NCBI RefSeq assembly: GCF_024158145.1
Contig: NZ_JAMYXM010000002.1
Span: 62,001 to 126,000 of the forward strand
Source of the DNA: Notoacmeibacter sp. MSK16QG-6
GTDB lineage: Bacteria; Pseudomonadota; Alphaproteobacteria; Rhizobiales; Rhizobiaceae
Direction of reading: 5' to 3'
DNA length: 64,000 nucleotides
Part shown: piece by piece, positions 26,629 through 35,029 of the stretch
Position numbering within the stretch: position 1 is the stretch's first letter
Layout of the letters: each line of letters starts with the position of its first letter
Notes under the pieces: generated by a model
Databases searched by the model: none
What the model was told of the DNA's origin: nothing
Seen by the model: the letters and a program-made list of their open reading frames with translations, nothing else
Position numbers and translations under genes: made by a program

Positions 26629-28107
26629 CTATTCAAGCCATTTTTTTGGATCGACCGGGTTGGACTTCTTGCGGACTTCGAAATGAACCTGCGGAGCGCT
26701 GGCATTACCCGTCGTGCCAGCGCGGGCGATCTGCTGGCCACGCGCGACCTTATCGCCCTTCTTGACCGATAGTTCGGACGCATTGCCATAGACGGTGGTG
26801 GTGCCATCGGCGTGTTGCACCAGCACCGTGTTGCCGAGATCCTTCAGGCCGCTGCCGGCATAGACCACCACGCCATTTTCGGCCGCCTTGACGGGCGTAC
26901 CCATAGGCACCGCGATATCGATACCTGGGCTGCCGCCTCCGAAGTTCCGGATAACGCGGCCCTTTGCAGGCCAACGCAGCTTGGAAACGCCTGTCGATTG
27001 CGGAGCGTCTTTCGTTTTCTCAGCCGCCTTTGCGAGCGTCTGCGCCTTGTCGGCCTTTGGCTTTTCATAGCTCGGCAGCGCCTTGCTGGACTTTGCCGAC
27101 TCAGCATGCTTGGCGGCGACAGGGCCGGTAGCGATCGGATCGACGGAACGGCTCGCCATATTGCCGGAAGCAGAAGCGACTTGGCGACCGGGAAGACTTA
27201 ATGTCTGGCCGATGCGGATATTGTCATCGGACATGCGATTCGCTGCTTTCAGCGCGGAAACGCTGGTGCCTGCCCGCCTTGCGATACCGGCCAGCGTGTC
27301 GCCGGCAACCACCTTGTAGGTTCCCTCACTCGATCCGGACGTCACCTTGGCGGGCATCGAGGCAGATTCGGGGTCTGCTTTTGTTGGAGATGCGGCTGCA
27401 GACTGGCCGAAGCTCGGTATCACGAGCGTCTGGCCGGCGCGGACAGCCGACGCGTCATTCAACCCGTTGGCTTGCTTGATCGCATCGACCGGCACGCCAT
27501 AGCGCCGCGAGATGCTGTAAACGGTTTCACCATCGCCAAGCGTCACCCGCGTGCCTTGACCGCTCCAGCCGCCTTCTACACGCTTCGGCATGGGCTGGCT
27601 GGTAGCAGCGGTCGCGGTCCTTGCCGGAGTAGAGGACGATGCCGGTGCGAGAGGCGCGCTGATTACCTCGGAACGGACCGATCCCGTTGTTACCCTATCG
27701 GCGGCATTGCTGGGCGGCGCCAGAAGCGGTGCGCCTGCGCTGGCCGATGCGCCGCCTCCGTTCAGCTGGCGGCGGTCATAAACGGGCGCTCGTGCGCTAC
27801 CGGGATACGAGGCTGCGGGAGCGTTCTGGTAGACGGGTGCAGACGCATAAACCTGAGAACCGCCGGCGCCGACATCTTGCTGTGGCCGAACAGGACCGCT
27901 TGTCCCGGTAATCTGATTACCCACCGAGCCGGTGCTGATCGTATCGACATTTGCAGATTGCGGAACCGCGCTGGCATAAAAACCATCCTGCCCCAAACGA
28001 AGCGCGTCGGTGCTGCAACCGGCCAACAGACCCGCCACAAGCAGAAGAGCCGCGCCCTTCCCCTGTCCGAGATAATTGCGCCGCGCTGTTGAAACGTCAC
28101 TCCGCAT
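26629..28107 (-). CDS. LysM and M23-domain lipoprotein, NlpD-like
   Basis: The 492-residue protein has a leader ending LLAGC (lipidation at Cys31), a long low-complexity linker, two LysM peptidoglycan-binding domains (about 188-232 and 263-306) and a C-terminal LytM/M23 domain (about 380-490). The M23 site is degenerate: the first His of H-x-G-x-D is Ser393 (SPGID), the central YAH-type His is Asn442, and the first His of H-x-H is Gln473 (QVHFEV). That matches NlpD/EnvC-type proteins, which activate amidases instead of cutting peptidoglycan themselves. It lies after pcm in the leftward block. Confidence 0.9.
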   Translation of the reverse strand: MRSDVSTARRNYLGQGKGAALLLVAGLLAGCSTDALRLGQDGFYASAVPQSANVDTISTGSVGNQITGTSGPVRPQQDVGAGGSQVYASAPVYQNAPAASYPGSARAPVYDRRQLNGGGASASAGAPLLAPPSNAADRVTTGSVRSEVISAPLAPASSSTPARTATAATSQPMPKRVEGGWSGQGTRVTLGDGETVYSISRRYGVPVDAIKQANGLNDASAVRAGQTLVIPSFGQSAAASPTKADPESASMPAKVTSGSSEGTYKVVAGDTLAGIARRAGTSVSALKAANRMSDDNIRIGQTLSLPGRQVASASGNMASRSVDPIATGPVAAKHAESAKSSKALPSYEKPKADKAQTLAKAAEKTKDAPQSTGVSKLRWPAKGRVIRNFGGGSPGIDIAVPMGTPVKAAENGVVVYAGSGLKDLGNTVLVQHADGTTTVYGNASELSVKKGDKVARGQQIARAGTTGNASAPQVHFEVRKKSNPVDPKKWLE

Positions 28108-28179
28108 GAAACACCTGCCTTATACTCAAACGCGTACTGCAGGCATTAGAACCTATTAATCTTACTGCCCCGTTAAATG

Positions 28180-28824
28180 CTAAAGATATTGGGCCTTCTG
28201 CTCGGCCAGAGGTTGCATTCTGGCCTGGGCGAAATCTGTGCGCTCAAACCGGCTGCCGATTTTTTCAAGCCGGGCCACGGTCTGCAATTCATCTGCCGCG
28301 CCGATGGCGACAACCGCCACGCCTCCCCCGGATAGCCATCCGGCGAGATGGCCCGGCAACTGATCGAAGGACGCCCAGATGACGATGCGATCGAATGGCC
28401 CTTCCTCCCGCTCCAGCGCTTCGAATGCGCTGCCATGACGAATGATGACGTGATTGTCGAGCCCGAGCCGCTTTATCTGCTCGCCGGCAGATGCGGCCAA
28501 GGTTCGGTAGCGTTCGATCGAAAGCAGTTTGTCGGCCTGAGCGGCGAGTACGGCCGTGCAGAACCCGCTGCCAGCGCCGATTTCCAGCACCCGCTGGCCA
28601 GGCTCCAGATCGAGCTTTGATAGAAGTGCTATCTGAAAATCCGGACTCTCCAGCGTTTCGCCACATGCGATAGGAAAACAACGAGGCGACCAGACTTGGT
28701 CTCGGTGGGCAGCATCGACGAAATGCGCCCGCCCTGCTTTCTCGAAAGCCGAAACCAGCGCCGGATCGGTGATCCCGCTCTCCCTCGCGCGCAGCGCAAA
28801 CGCCGCGAACCCTTCGCTCATCAT
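28180..28824 (-). CDS. pcm: Protein-L-isoaspartate O-methyltransferase
   Basis: The 214-residue enzyme methylates isoaspartyl residues of damaged proteins to begin their repair. The SAM-binding motif is VLEIGAGSGFCTAVLA; the PCMT fold is also shown by HFVDAAHRDQ, and a CGETLESPDFQIALL segment that replaces the usual GxGQTISxP. The start overlaps the surE stop as TGATG. The surE-pcm pair is widely conserved in proteobacteria. A second, more divergent family member is at 51103-51759. Confidence 0.92.
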   Translation of the reverse strand: MMSEGFAAFALRARESGITDPALVSAFEKAGRAHFVDAAHRDQVWSPRCFPIACGETLESPDFQIALLSKLDLEPGQRVLEIGAGSGFCTAVLAAQADKLLSIERYRTLAASAGEQIKRLGLDNHVIIRHGSAFEALEREEGPFDRIVIWASFDQLPGHLAGWLSGGGVAVVAIGAADELQTVARLEKIGSRFERTDFAQARMQPLAEQKAQYL

Positions 28825-29585
28825 CAGCCGAGGCGGTCCCGCAGCGCGACGAGCGTGTCATCGTCAGTCAAGTTGAGTTTGAGAGCCGAAACGGAGATAC
28901 GGTTTTCGCGTAGCGCCTGAATGTCGGTGCCCTCCTGCTCATCGGCCTTTTCACGCCCGAAACGGACCCAGTAGTAGGGAAAGCCTCTCCCATCCGCGCG
29001 TTGTTCGATACCGATCGAGTGCATCATCCGGCCTTGGCGCGTTACTTCGACGCCTTCGACCTCTTTTGCAGAACATTTCGGAAAATTGATGTTGAGGAGC
29101 GTTCCGTCAGGAAGAGCCATATCGATGAGTTTGCGCAAAATATCGGGGCCGAGTTTCTCAGCGGGCTCGTACGAGACAGTCCGCTGGTTCTCGCCGTCCC
29201 ACTGATAGGCCTGGCTTAGCGCGATCGATCGGATGCCCATAAGCGTGCCCTCAATCGCACCGGCCACCGTGCCCGAATAGGTGACGTCGTCAGCGATGTT
29301 CACACCGGAATTGATGCCGGAAAGGATGAGATCGGGCGGGCTGTCCAGAATGTGCTTCACCGCCATGATGACGCAATCGGTGGGTGTACCCTGCACCGCA
29401 AAACGGCGGTCGTCGATCTGCCGCATCCGCAGAGGATGTGACAGTGTGAAGGAGTGTGACAGACCGGATTGATCGGTCTCCGGAGCCACCGTCCAGACAT
29501 CGTCGGACAAAGCCGACGCAACGCGTTCCAGCGCGGTCAGACCTTCCGAATGAATGCCGTCATCATTGGTGAGCAGAATGCGCAT
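28824..29585 (-). CDS. surE: 5'/3'-nucleotidase SurE
   Basis: The 253-residue phosphatase acts on nucleoside monophosphates, and is linked to stationary-phase survival. It begins [15 protein letters not shown] with the acidic metal site NDD, then [14 protein letters not shown], and the [19 protein letters not shown] loop. I use the ATG at 29585 preceded by GGGGA; the frame is open for nine more codons. It lies between serS and pcm in the same direction with the pcm start overlapping. Confidence 0.97.
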   Translation of the reverse strand: MRILLTNDDGIHSEGLTALERVASALSDDVWTVAPETDQSGLSHSFTLSHPLRMRQIDDRRFAVQGTPTDCVIMAVKHILDSPPDLILSGINSGVNIADDVTYSGTVAGAIEGTLMGIRSIALSQAYQWDGENQRTVSYEPAEKLGPDILRKLIDMALPDGTLLNINFPKCSAKEVEGVEVTRQGRMMHSIGIEQRADGRGFPYYWVRFGREKADEQEGTDIQALRENRISVSALKLNLTDDDTLVALRDRLG

Positions 29586-29665
29586 CTTTTCCCCGTCTGC
29601 CGCTACCGGCACATCTTAAACGTTTGCCTGAAGATAATCCTACAGGCCACTGGTCGGACCCTATT

Positions 29666-30946
29666 TTACGGCTTCCCGATTATTTCCATGCCGCCCATGT
29701 AAGGCCGTAGCGCGTCCGGTACGGTGATCGTACCGTCCTCGTTCTGATAGGTTTCCATTACCGCGATCAACGCCCGCCCAACCGCAACGCCGGAACCGTT
29801 CAGCGTATGGACGAACTGCGTCTGTTTTTCGCCCGCTGCGCGGTAGCGCGCATTCATTCGCCGGCCCTGAAAATCGCCGCAAACCGAGCAGGACGATATT
29901 TCACGGTAAGCGCCCTGGCCCGGCAGCCAGACCTCGATATCGTAGGTCTTGCGTGCGCCAAATCCCATATCGCCGGTGCATAGCACGACGGTACGGAAAT
30001 GCAGGCCAAGCTTTTCCAGCACCGTCTCGGCGCATTTGGTCATACGCTCCAACTCCGCTTCGCTGCTTTCGGCATCGGTCACGGAGACCATCTCGACCTT
30101 GTAGAACTGGTGCTGGCGCAGATAGCCGCGCGTATCGCGCCCCGCCGAACCGGCCTCGGAGCGGAAACAGGCTGTTAGCGCCGTATAGCGCCGCGGCAGA
30201 TAGTCATGGTCGATGATGGAATCGCTGACGATGTTGGTGAGAGAGACCTCAGCAGTCGGGATGAGCCAGCGGTCATCCGTCGTTCGGAATGAATCTTCCG
30301 CGAATTTCGGCAACTGCCCGGTGCCGTACATCGCCTCGTCGCGCACCAGCAGCGGCGGCTGCACCTCCGTGTAGCCATGCTCGCTTGTATGCGTATCGAG
30401 GAAGAACTGGCCGAGCGCTCGCTCCAGCCGGGCCAGCGGGCCGGACAACAGGGTGAAGCGCGCGCCGCTCATCTCTGCCGCCGTCTCGGCGTCCATCATG
30501 CCGAGCGCTTCGCCGAGTTCGAAATGCTCCTTTGGAGCGAAAGCGCATTCGCGCTTTTCGCCCACCTTACGAATTTCTATATTGTCGCTTTCGTCCGCGC
30601 CGACCGGCACGTCCGGCAGCGGCACGTTCGGCAGCGTCGCCAGCAGATCGTTGAGTTCGGCATCGAGTTCACGCGCTCGCGCTTCGCCGATCTGCAGATC
30701 GCTTTTCAGCGCCGACACCTCGGTCTTTAGCGCTTCGGCTTTGACCTTATCGCCCTGCCCCATGGCCTGGCCGATCTGTTTGGAGGCAGCGTTACGGCGC
30801 TCCTGCATCTCGTTAAGACTTGCCTGATGGGCGCGGCGGTCGGCATCGAGCGCCAGGATTTTGCTGGCTTTGGGCTCTGCGCCACGCGCCTTCAGCGCCT
30901 GGTCGAGGTCGTCGGGATTCTGGCGAATCCATTTAATGTCGAGCAT
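29666..30946 (-). CDS. serS: Seryl-tRNA synthetase
   Basis: The 426-residue class II synthetase begins [20 protein letters not shown] and has the long antiparallel coiled-coil arm (about residues 30-105). The catalytic motifs include [20 protein letters not shown] (motif 2) and [19 protein letters not shown] (motif 3). Length and order are normal. It sits downstream of tatABC and upstream of surE, as in most rhizobia. Confidence 0.98.
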   Translation of the reverse strand: MLDIKWIRQNPDDLDQALKARGAEPKASKILALDADRRAHQASLNEMQERRNAASKQIGQAMGQGDKVKAEALKTEVSALKSDLQIGEARARELDAELNDLLATLPNVPLPDVPVGADESDNIEIRKVGEKRECAFAPKEHFELGEALGMMDAETAAEMSGARFTLLSGPLARLERALGQFFLDTHTSEHGYTEVQPPLLVRDEAMYGTGQLPKFAEDSFRTTDDRWLIPTAEVSLTNIVSDSIIDHDYLPRRYTALTACFRSEAGSAGRDTRGYLRQHQFYKVEMVSVTDAESSEAELERMTKCAETVLEKLGLHFRTVVLCTGDMGFGARKTYDIEVWLPGQGAYREISSCSVCGDFQGRRMNARYRAAGEKQTQFVHTLNGSGVAVGRALIAVMETYQNEDGTITVPDALRPYMGGMEIIGKP

Positions 30947-31062
30947 GAAAAAGGCTCTCGGAAGTTAGGAATTTGCCGCTGAGATGTTCGGCGTTCCTAT
31001 TGCCACGGCGTCGCCTGAAAGGAAACCGGCCATTTGCCTGACGAATAAATGAAGCTGCTCAG

Positions 31063-31872
31063 TCAGTCCTCAGATTCGTCCTGCTGCGGTTCCGGCGGGC
31101 GCTCCACGCGACGCGCCATCAAGATCGCGATCTCGTAGAGAAGAATCGTCGGCAGGGCGAGACCGATCTGACTGATCGGATCTGGCGGCGTCAAAATCGC
31201 AGCGGCAACGAAGGCCAGAACAATCGCATATTTGCGCTTATCCTTCAGGCCTTCGGAGGAAACCATGCCGACGCGCGCCATCAGAGTGGTCGCGACCGGC
31301 AGTTGGAAGACAAGGCCGAACGCGAAAATCAGGGTCATACAGAGACCGAGATATTCCGAAACCTTCGGCAAAAGCGAGATTTCGACCTGTCCCGCAGTAC
31401 CCATCTGCTCCTGGCTCAGAAAGAACCACATGACCATAGGCATAGTGAAGAAATAAACGAGCGCTGCGCCTGCCAGAAACAAGACCGGCGAAGCCAGCAG
31501 AAACGGCAGAAATGCCGACCGTTCGTTCTTGTAAAGGCCGGGCGCCACGAATTTCCATATCTGCGCTGCGATCAATGGGAACGCCAGAACAAACCCGCCA
31601 AACATCGCGATCTTCAGCTGGGTGAAGAAAAATTCCTGCGGTGCGGTGTAGATCAGTTCGACCTGGCGATTGTCGAGGCCAGCCCACTCCACTGCCCAGC
31701 GGAAGGGCTGGACGAGGAAATTGAATAGCGGCTTGGCGAAATAGAAGCAGACGAGAAAGGCGATGAAGAACCCGCCCACGGCCCACATCAGGCGTTGGCG
31801 CAATTCGATGAGGTGCTCGATCAGCGGAGCGCTGGACGATTCGACTTCGTCGTCCTCTTTGAACGTGCTCAC
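31063..31872 (-). CDS. tatC: Sec-independent protein translocase TatC
   Basis: The 269-residue membrane protein recognises twin-arginine signal peptides. It has six hydrophobic segments and the conserved LIEHLIELRQRLMWAV N-terminal helix, then PQEFFFTQLKIAMFGG and FGLVFQLPVATTLMARVG. The start overlaps the tatB stop by four bases. The C-terminus is acidic. tatA, tatB and tatC form one operon with serS downstream. Confidence 0.97.
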   Translation of the reverse strand: MSTFKEDDEVESSSAPLIEHLIELRQRLMWAVGGFFIAFLVCFYFAKPLFNFLVQPFRWAVEWAGLDNRQVELIYTAPQEFFFTQLKIAMFGGFVLAFPLIAAQIWKFVAPGLYKNERSAFLPFLLASPVLFLAGAALVYFFTMPMVMWFFLSQEQMGTAGQVEISLLPKVSEYLGLCMTLIFAFGLVFQLPVATTLMARVGMVSSEGLKDKRKYAIVLAFVAAAILTPPDPISQIGLALPTILLYEIAILMARRVERPPEPQQDESED

Positions 31873-32345
31873 GACCGGCCCTCTTCAGCCGCTTTTGTCT
31901 TCATTGCCGTCTCATCGGCCGGTTTCACGGCTGTGGCGGCAGGCGCGGGCGAGTTATTCTCGCCCGAACCGGACCCCTTGACTGGAACGGCTGGCTCTGG
32001 CGTCTCGGATGCAGCTGGTCCCGCACTCGCCGAGGCCGGTGCTTCCGCTGCGCCCTTGAGATCGGTTTCCATCTTACGACCGATCTTGTCGAGCGACGCC
32101 AGCTCTCGGCGGATGGCGTTTTTCGGATTGAGCGAACGCGCCGTATCGACGATGTCTTTCACATCGTCGAGTTCGGCTTCATTCAACGCCTCATCGAACT
32201 GCTTGCGGAAATCGCCGGCCATGGACCGCATTTTCGAGGTCGTCCGCCCGAAGGTCCGCAGCATGCGCGGCAAATCCTTCGGACCGACCACCACGATCAG
32301 CACGACCGCCACGACCAGCAGTTCTGGCCAGCCAATATCAAGCAT
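31869..32345 (-). CDS. tatB: Sec-independent protein translocase TatB
   Basis: The 158-residue protein begins MLDIGWPELLVVAVVLIVVV with the membrane helix, the GPKDLPRMLRTFGR hinge, a long amphipathic helix, and an Ala/Pro-rich C-terminal tail typical of alphaproteobacteria. TatB forms the receptor complex with TatC. It lies 44 bases after tatA and overlaps tatC. Confidence 0.95.
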   Translation of the reverse strand: MLDIGWPELLVVAVVLIVVVGPKDLPRMLRTFGRTTSKMRSMAGDFRKQFDEALNEAELDDVKDIVDTARSLNPKNAIRRELASLDKIGRKMETDLKGAAEAPASASAGPAASETPEPAVPVKGSGSGENNSPAPAATAVKPADETAMKTKAAEEGRS

Positions 32346-32389
32346 CAGGCTCTAGCGCTCCGCAAGTCGCATGGCAGACACGCCGGAAA

Positions 32390-32617
32390 TCAGGCCTTGC
32401 GGTCTTCCGAAGTCGGTTCGTTGTCGATCGTCGTTCCGGTCGAATTACGGCGATGTTCGACGGAAGCTTTCTCGCTCTCATCGTCGCTCATGCCCTTTTT
32501 GAAACTCTTTATGCCCTTGGCGACATCGCCCATCAGTTCCGGAATCTTGCCGCGTCCGAAGAGCAGCAGAACGACAGCCAGAACGATAAGCCAGTGCCAG
32601 ATCGAAAACGTACCCAT
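32390..32617 (-). CDS. tatA: Sec-independent protein translocase TatA
   Basis: The 75-residue pore-forming subunit begins [20 protein letters not shown], then [20 protein letters not shown], the family signature with the FGRG hinge and the amphipathic helix. It is first in the tat operon, 42 bases after an ABC ATPase gene in the same direction. Confidence 0.97.
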   Translation of the reverse strand: MGTFSIWHWLIVLAVVLLLFGRGKIPELMGDVAKGIKSFKKGMSDDESEKASVEHRRNSTGTTIDNEPTSEDRKA

Positions 32618-32658
32618 GATCTCTTCCTCAATCCCCGGCGTTCCTGATGGATGTAGGC

Positions 32659-33759
32659 CTAGTTCGACGACGATGCAAACACAAGAACGTCAGAAAGACG
32701 CAGAGAAAGACGGACATTCTTAACGCCGGGCGGCAAATGTCCCTCGCGAACGGTGGCCCGCACCGTTCTCTCCGCGCCTGATACCGCAAGTTCAAGTACT
32801 TCTGTTACTCCCAGAAAGCGCCGCCGGACAATGCGCGCCTCGATCTCGCCTTCCTCCGTCGAAACCTCAATCCCGACCAGCCGTACCGCGACTTTCACGG
32901 TTGCTCCGGTAACGAAGCCGGGCGCTTCGATCCGGCCAACCGGTGTTTCGACGGCCCCCTCCTCGACCGTTCCGGGGAAAATGTTGACTTCGCTGAAGAA
33001 GCGCGCGGTAAACAGATCCACGGGCTGATGGTAGAGTTCTTGCGCCGTACCGACCTGAACCACCCTACCGTCCTTTAGAAGCGCTATGCGATCGGCGATT
33101 CGCATCGCTTCTTCCGCATCGTGCGTGACGATGACCGCCGTCGTTCGGCTCTGCCTGAGAATGGCCAGGGTTTCGGCGCGCACTGCGTCCTTGAGGCGGG
33201 AGTCGAGCCCGGAGAATGGCTCGTCCATCAGGAGGACCGCCGGGCGCGGCGCGAGTGCGCGGGCCAGCGCGACGCGCTGCTGCTGCCCTCCGGACAATTC
33301 GTGGGGATAAGCGTTCATCTTGTCGCCAAGCCCGACACGCGACAGCGCGATACGGGCCTCGGCCAGCCCGTCCTTGCGGCTGAGCTCTGTTAGGCCAAAG
33401 CGCGTGTTCTCAAGAAGCGTCAGATGCGGAAAGAGCGCGAAATCCTGAAAGACGAGCCCGATCGAACGCTTTTCCGGAGGAACGAATACCGACGGCCCTG
33501 CAATCTCGCGATCATTGAGGAGAATACGCCCATCTTGCTGCGGTTCGATCCCCGCCGCGATCCGCAAAAGCGTCGATTTTCCTGAACCGGACGGTCCCAG
33601 AAGGCAGAGCACTTCTCCCGCCTCGGCAACCAGACTGATATCTTTCAGAACAGGCTTGTCATCGTAGGCGTGATGGATGTGTTCGAAACCCAAACGCGCC
33701 GCAAAGCTGACGCCAACGGACGTTTGCGGACTGTCTGGTTGTTTTTGTGGCAAGGACAT
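32659..33759 (-). CDS. ABC transporter ATP-binding protein, FbpC/PotA-like, without partner genes
   Basis: The 366-residue ATPase has Walker [10 protein letters not shown] (about 55-63), the Q-loop in [16 protein letters not shown], signature [15 protein letters not shown], Walker [13 protein letters not shown] and the switch His in VTHDAEEAM. The C-terminal 120 residues form a TOBE-like regulatory part. This matches importers for ferric iron, polyamines or other solutes. No permease or binding-protein gene is near. The open frame reaches a TTG at 33789; I prefer the ATG at 33759. It occupies the site between nagZ and tatA where related bacteria carry scpA and scpB. Confidence 0.88.
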   Translation of the reverse strand: MSLPQKQPDSPQTSVGVSFAARLGFEHIHHAYDDKPVLKDISLVAEAGEVLCLLGPSGSGKSTLLRIAAGIEPQQDGRILLNDREIAGPSVFVPPEKRSIGLVFQDFALFPHLTLLENTRFGLTELSRKDGLAEARIALSRVGLGDKMNAYPHELSGGQQQRVALARALAPRPAVLLMDEPFSGLDSRLKDAVRAETLAILRQSRTTAVIVTHDAEEAMRIADRIALLKDGRVVQVGTAQELYHQPVDLFTARFFSEVNIFPGTVEEGAVETPVGRIEAPGFVTGATVKVAVRLVGIEVSTEEGEIEARIVRRRFLGVTEVLELAVSGAERTVRATVREGHLPPGVKNVRLSLRLSDVLVFASSSN

Positions 33760-33847
33760 GCGGTCCCGGATTGCTGATGGCGTCGACAACCGTCAAGCAC
33801 CGAGGCGAAGTGCCGTCAACCGGGTGGCCTCGAAAACGCGGCTCCTG

Positions 33848-35002
33848 TCAGGCGAAAACGCCCATGAGTTCAGAAAACTCATGGCGACAGGCTTCTTCGT
33901 CAGCCTCCATGTCGCGGCCGAGCGGTTTCTTTGCCCGCTCTGCACGCGCGGCGATCTCGCCTGTGACCAATGGCGTCTTGCTGGCGAGATCACGCATCTC
34001 GTCCAGCTGGCCGTTGCAATGGAGCGCCATGTCGCAGCCGGCGGCGAAAACCGCTTCAGCTCGTTCGGCATAGGTGCCGCTCATCGCTTCCATGCAAAGA
34101 TCGTCGCTCATCAGCAGCCCATCGAAGCCGATTTGGCCGCGAATGATATCGTTGACGACGGTCGAAGAGGTCGTCGCCGGATGTTCAGCATCGAGCGCGG
34201 TATAGATGACATGAGCCGTCATCCCCATGACGGCCTCGTTCAGCCCTCGAAATGGAGCGAAATCCTGCTCTAGCTCTTCACGCGACGCGGTCACGACGGG
34301 AAGTTCGACGTGGCTGTCCACCCCAGCACGGCCATGACCTGGAATATGCTTGATAACTGGCAGAACGCCTCCATCCAGAAGCCCCTGCATGACGGCGCGG
34401 CCAATCGCCTCAACCTGCTCCGGTCGCCTGCCATAGGCCCTGTCGCCGATAATATCATGCGCGCCCGCGACCGGCACATCGAGAATGGGAAGACAATCGG
34501 CATTGATGCCGTAGCGTTTAAGATCGAAAGCATGAAGCCGCGCCAGAAGCCATGCTGCCCTTAAACCCTCATCGCGGTCGCGGGCATAAAGCTCACCGAT
34601 GGCGGCGCCCGGCGGGTACTGCGGTGCAAGTGGCGGCACCAATCGCTGAACACGGCCGCCTTCCTGATCGATGAACACTGGCATATCGGATCGGCCCACA
34701 CACTCGCGGACCGAGGCGACAAGGTCCGTTAGCTGCCCTGCCCCGTCGATATTGCGCGAAAACACGATGAAGCCCCACGGCCTCTCATCGCGAAAGAAGG
34801 CGATTTCGTCATCGGTCAGCGTTAGGCCGGCCGAACCGACGATCATGGCTTTTGATTCGGTCATGTCAGATGGTTGCGCCCGTTCTCGCCCGTCGGGAAG
34901 AGACTTGTTCGGTTTTTCACGCAGAAAGTGCATGGACGCGAATGCTGTCGCGGCACCCGAGGCAATTAGACCGAGCGCTTTGCGCCGTCCAAAACCCTTC
35001 AT
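33848..35002 (-). CDS. nagZ: Beta-N-acetylhexosaminidase (NagZ-type, family GH3)
   Basis: The catalytic domain, from about residue 50, has VFIDQEGGRVQRL, the KHIPGHGRAGVDSH loop with its catalytic His and Asp, and LLMSDDLCMEAM with the nucleophile Asp. NagZ removes GlcNAc from anhydromuropeptides in cell-wall recycling. The frame starts at an ATG with a strong GGGAGA site (35002), which adds a 46-residue leader MKGFGRRKALGLIASGAATA that looks like a twin-arginine or membrane-anchor sequence; the family norm would begin at MTESKAMIVG (34864), which has a poor ribosome site. If the longer form is real, the enzyme may not be cytoplasmic. Confidence 0.92.
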   Translation of the reverse strand: MKGFGRRKALGLIASGAATAFASMHFLREKPNKSLPDGRERAQPSDMTESKAMIVGSAGLTLTDDEIAFFRDERPWGFIVFSRNIDGAGQLTDLVASVRECVGRSDMPVFIDQEGGRVQRLVPPLAPQYPPGAAIGELYARDRDEGLRAAWLLARLHAFDLKRYGINADCLPILDVPVAGAHDIIGDRAYGRRPEQVEAIGRAVMQGLLDGGVLPVIKHIPGHGRAGVDSHVELPVVTASREELEQDFAPFRGLNEAVMGMTAHVIYTALDAEHPATTSSTVVNDIIRGQIGFDGLLMSDDLCMEAMSGTYAERAEAVFAAGCDMALHCNGQLDEMRDLASKTPLVTGEIAARAERAKKPLGRDMEADEEACRHEFSELMGVFA

Positions 35003-35029
35003 GCAGTCTCCCGGATAGGCGGCTGGCGA

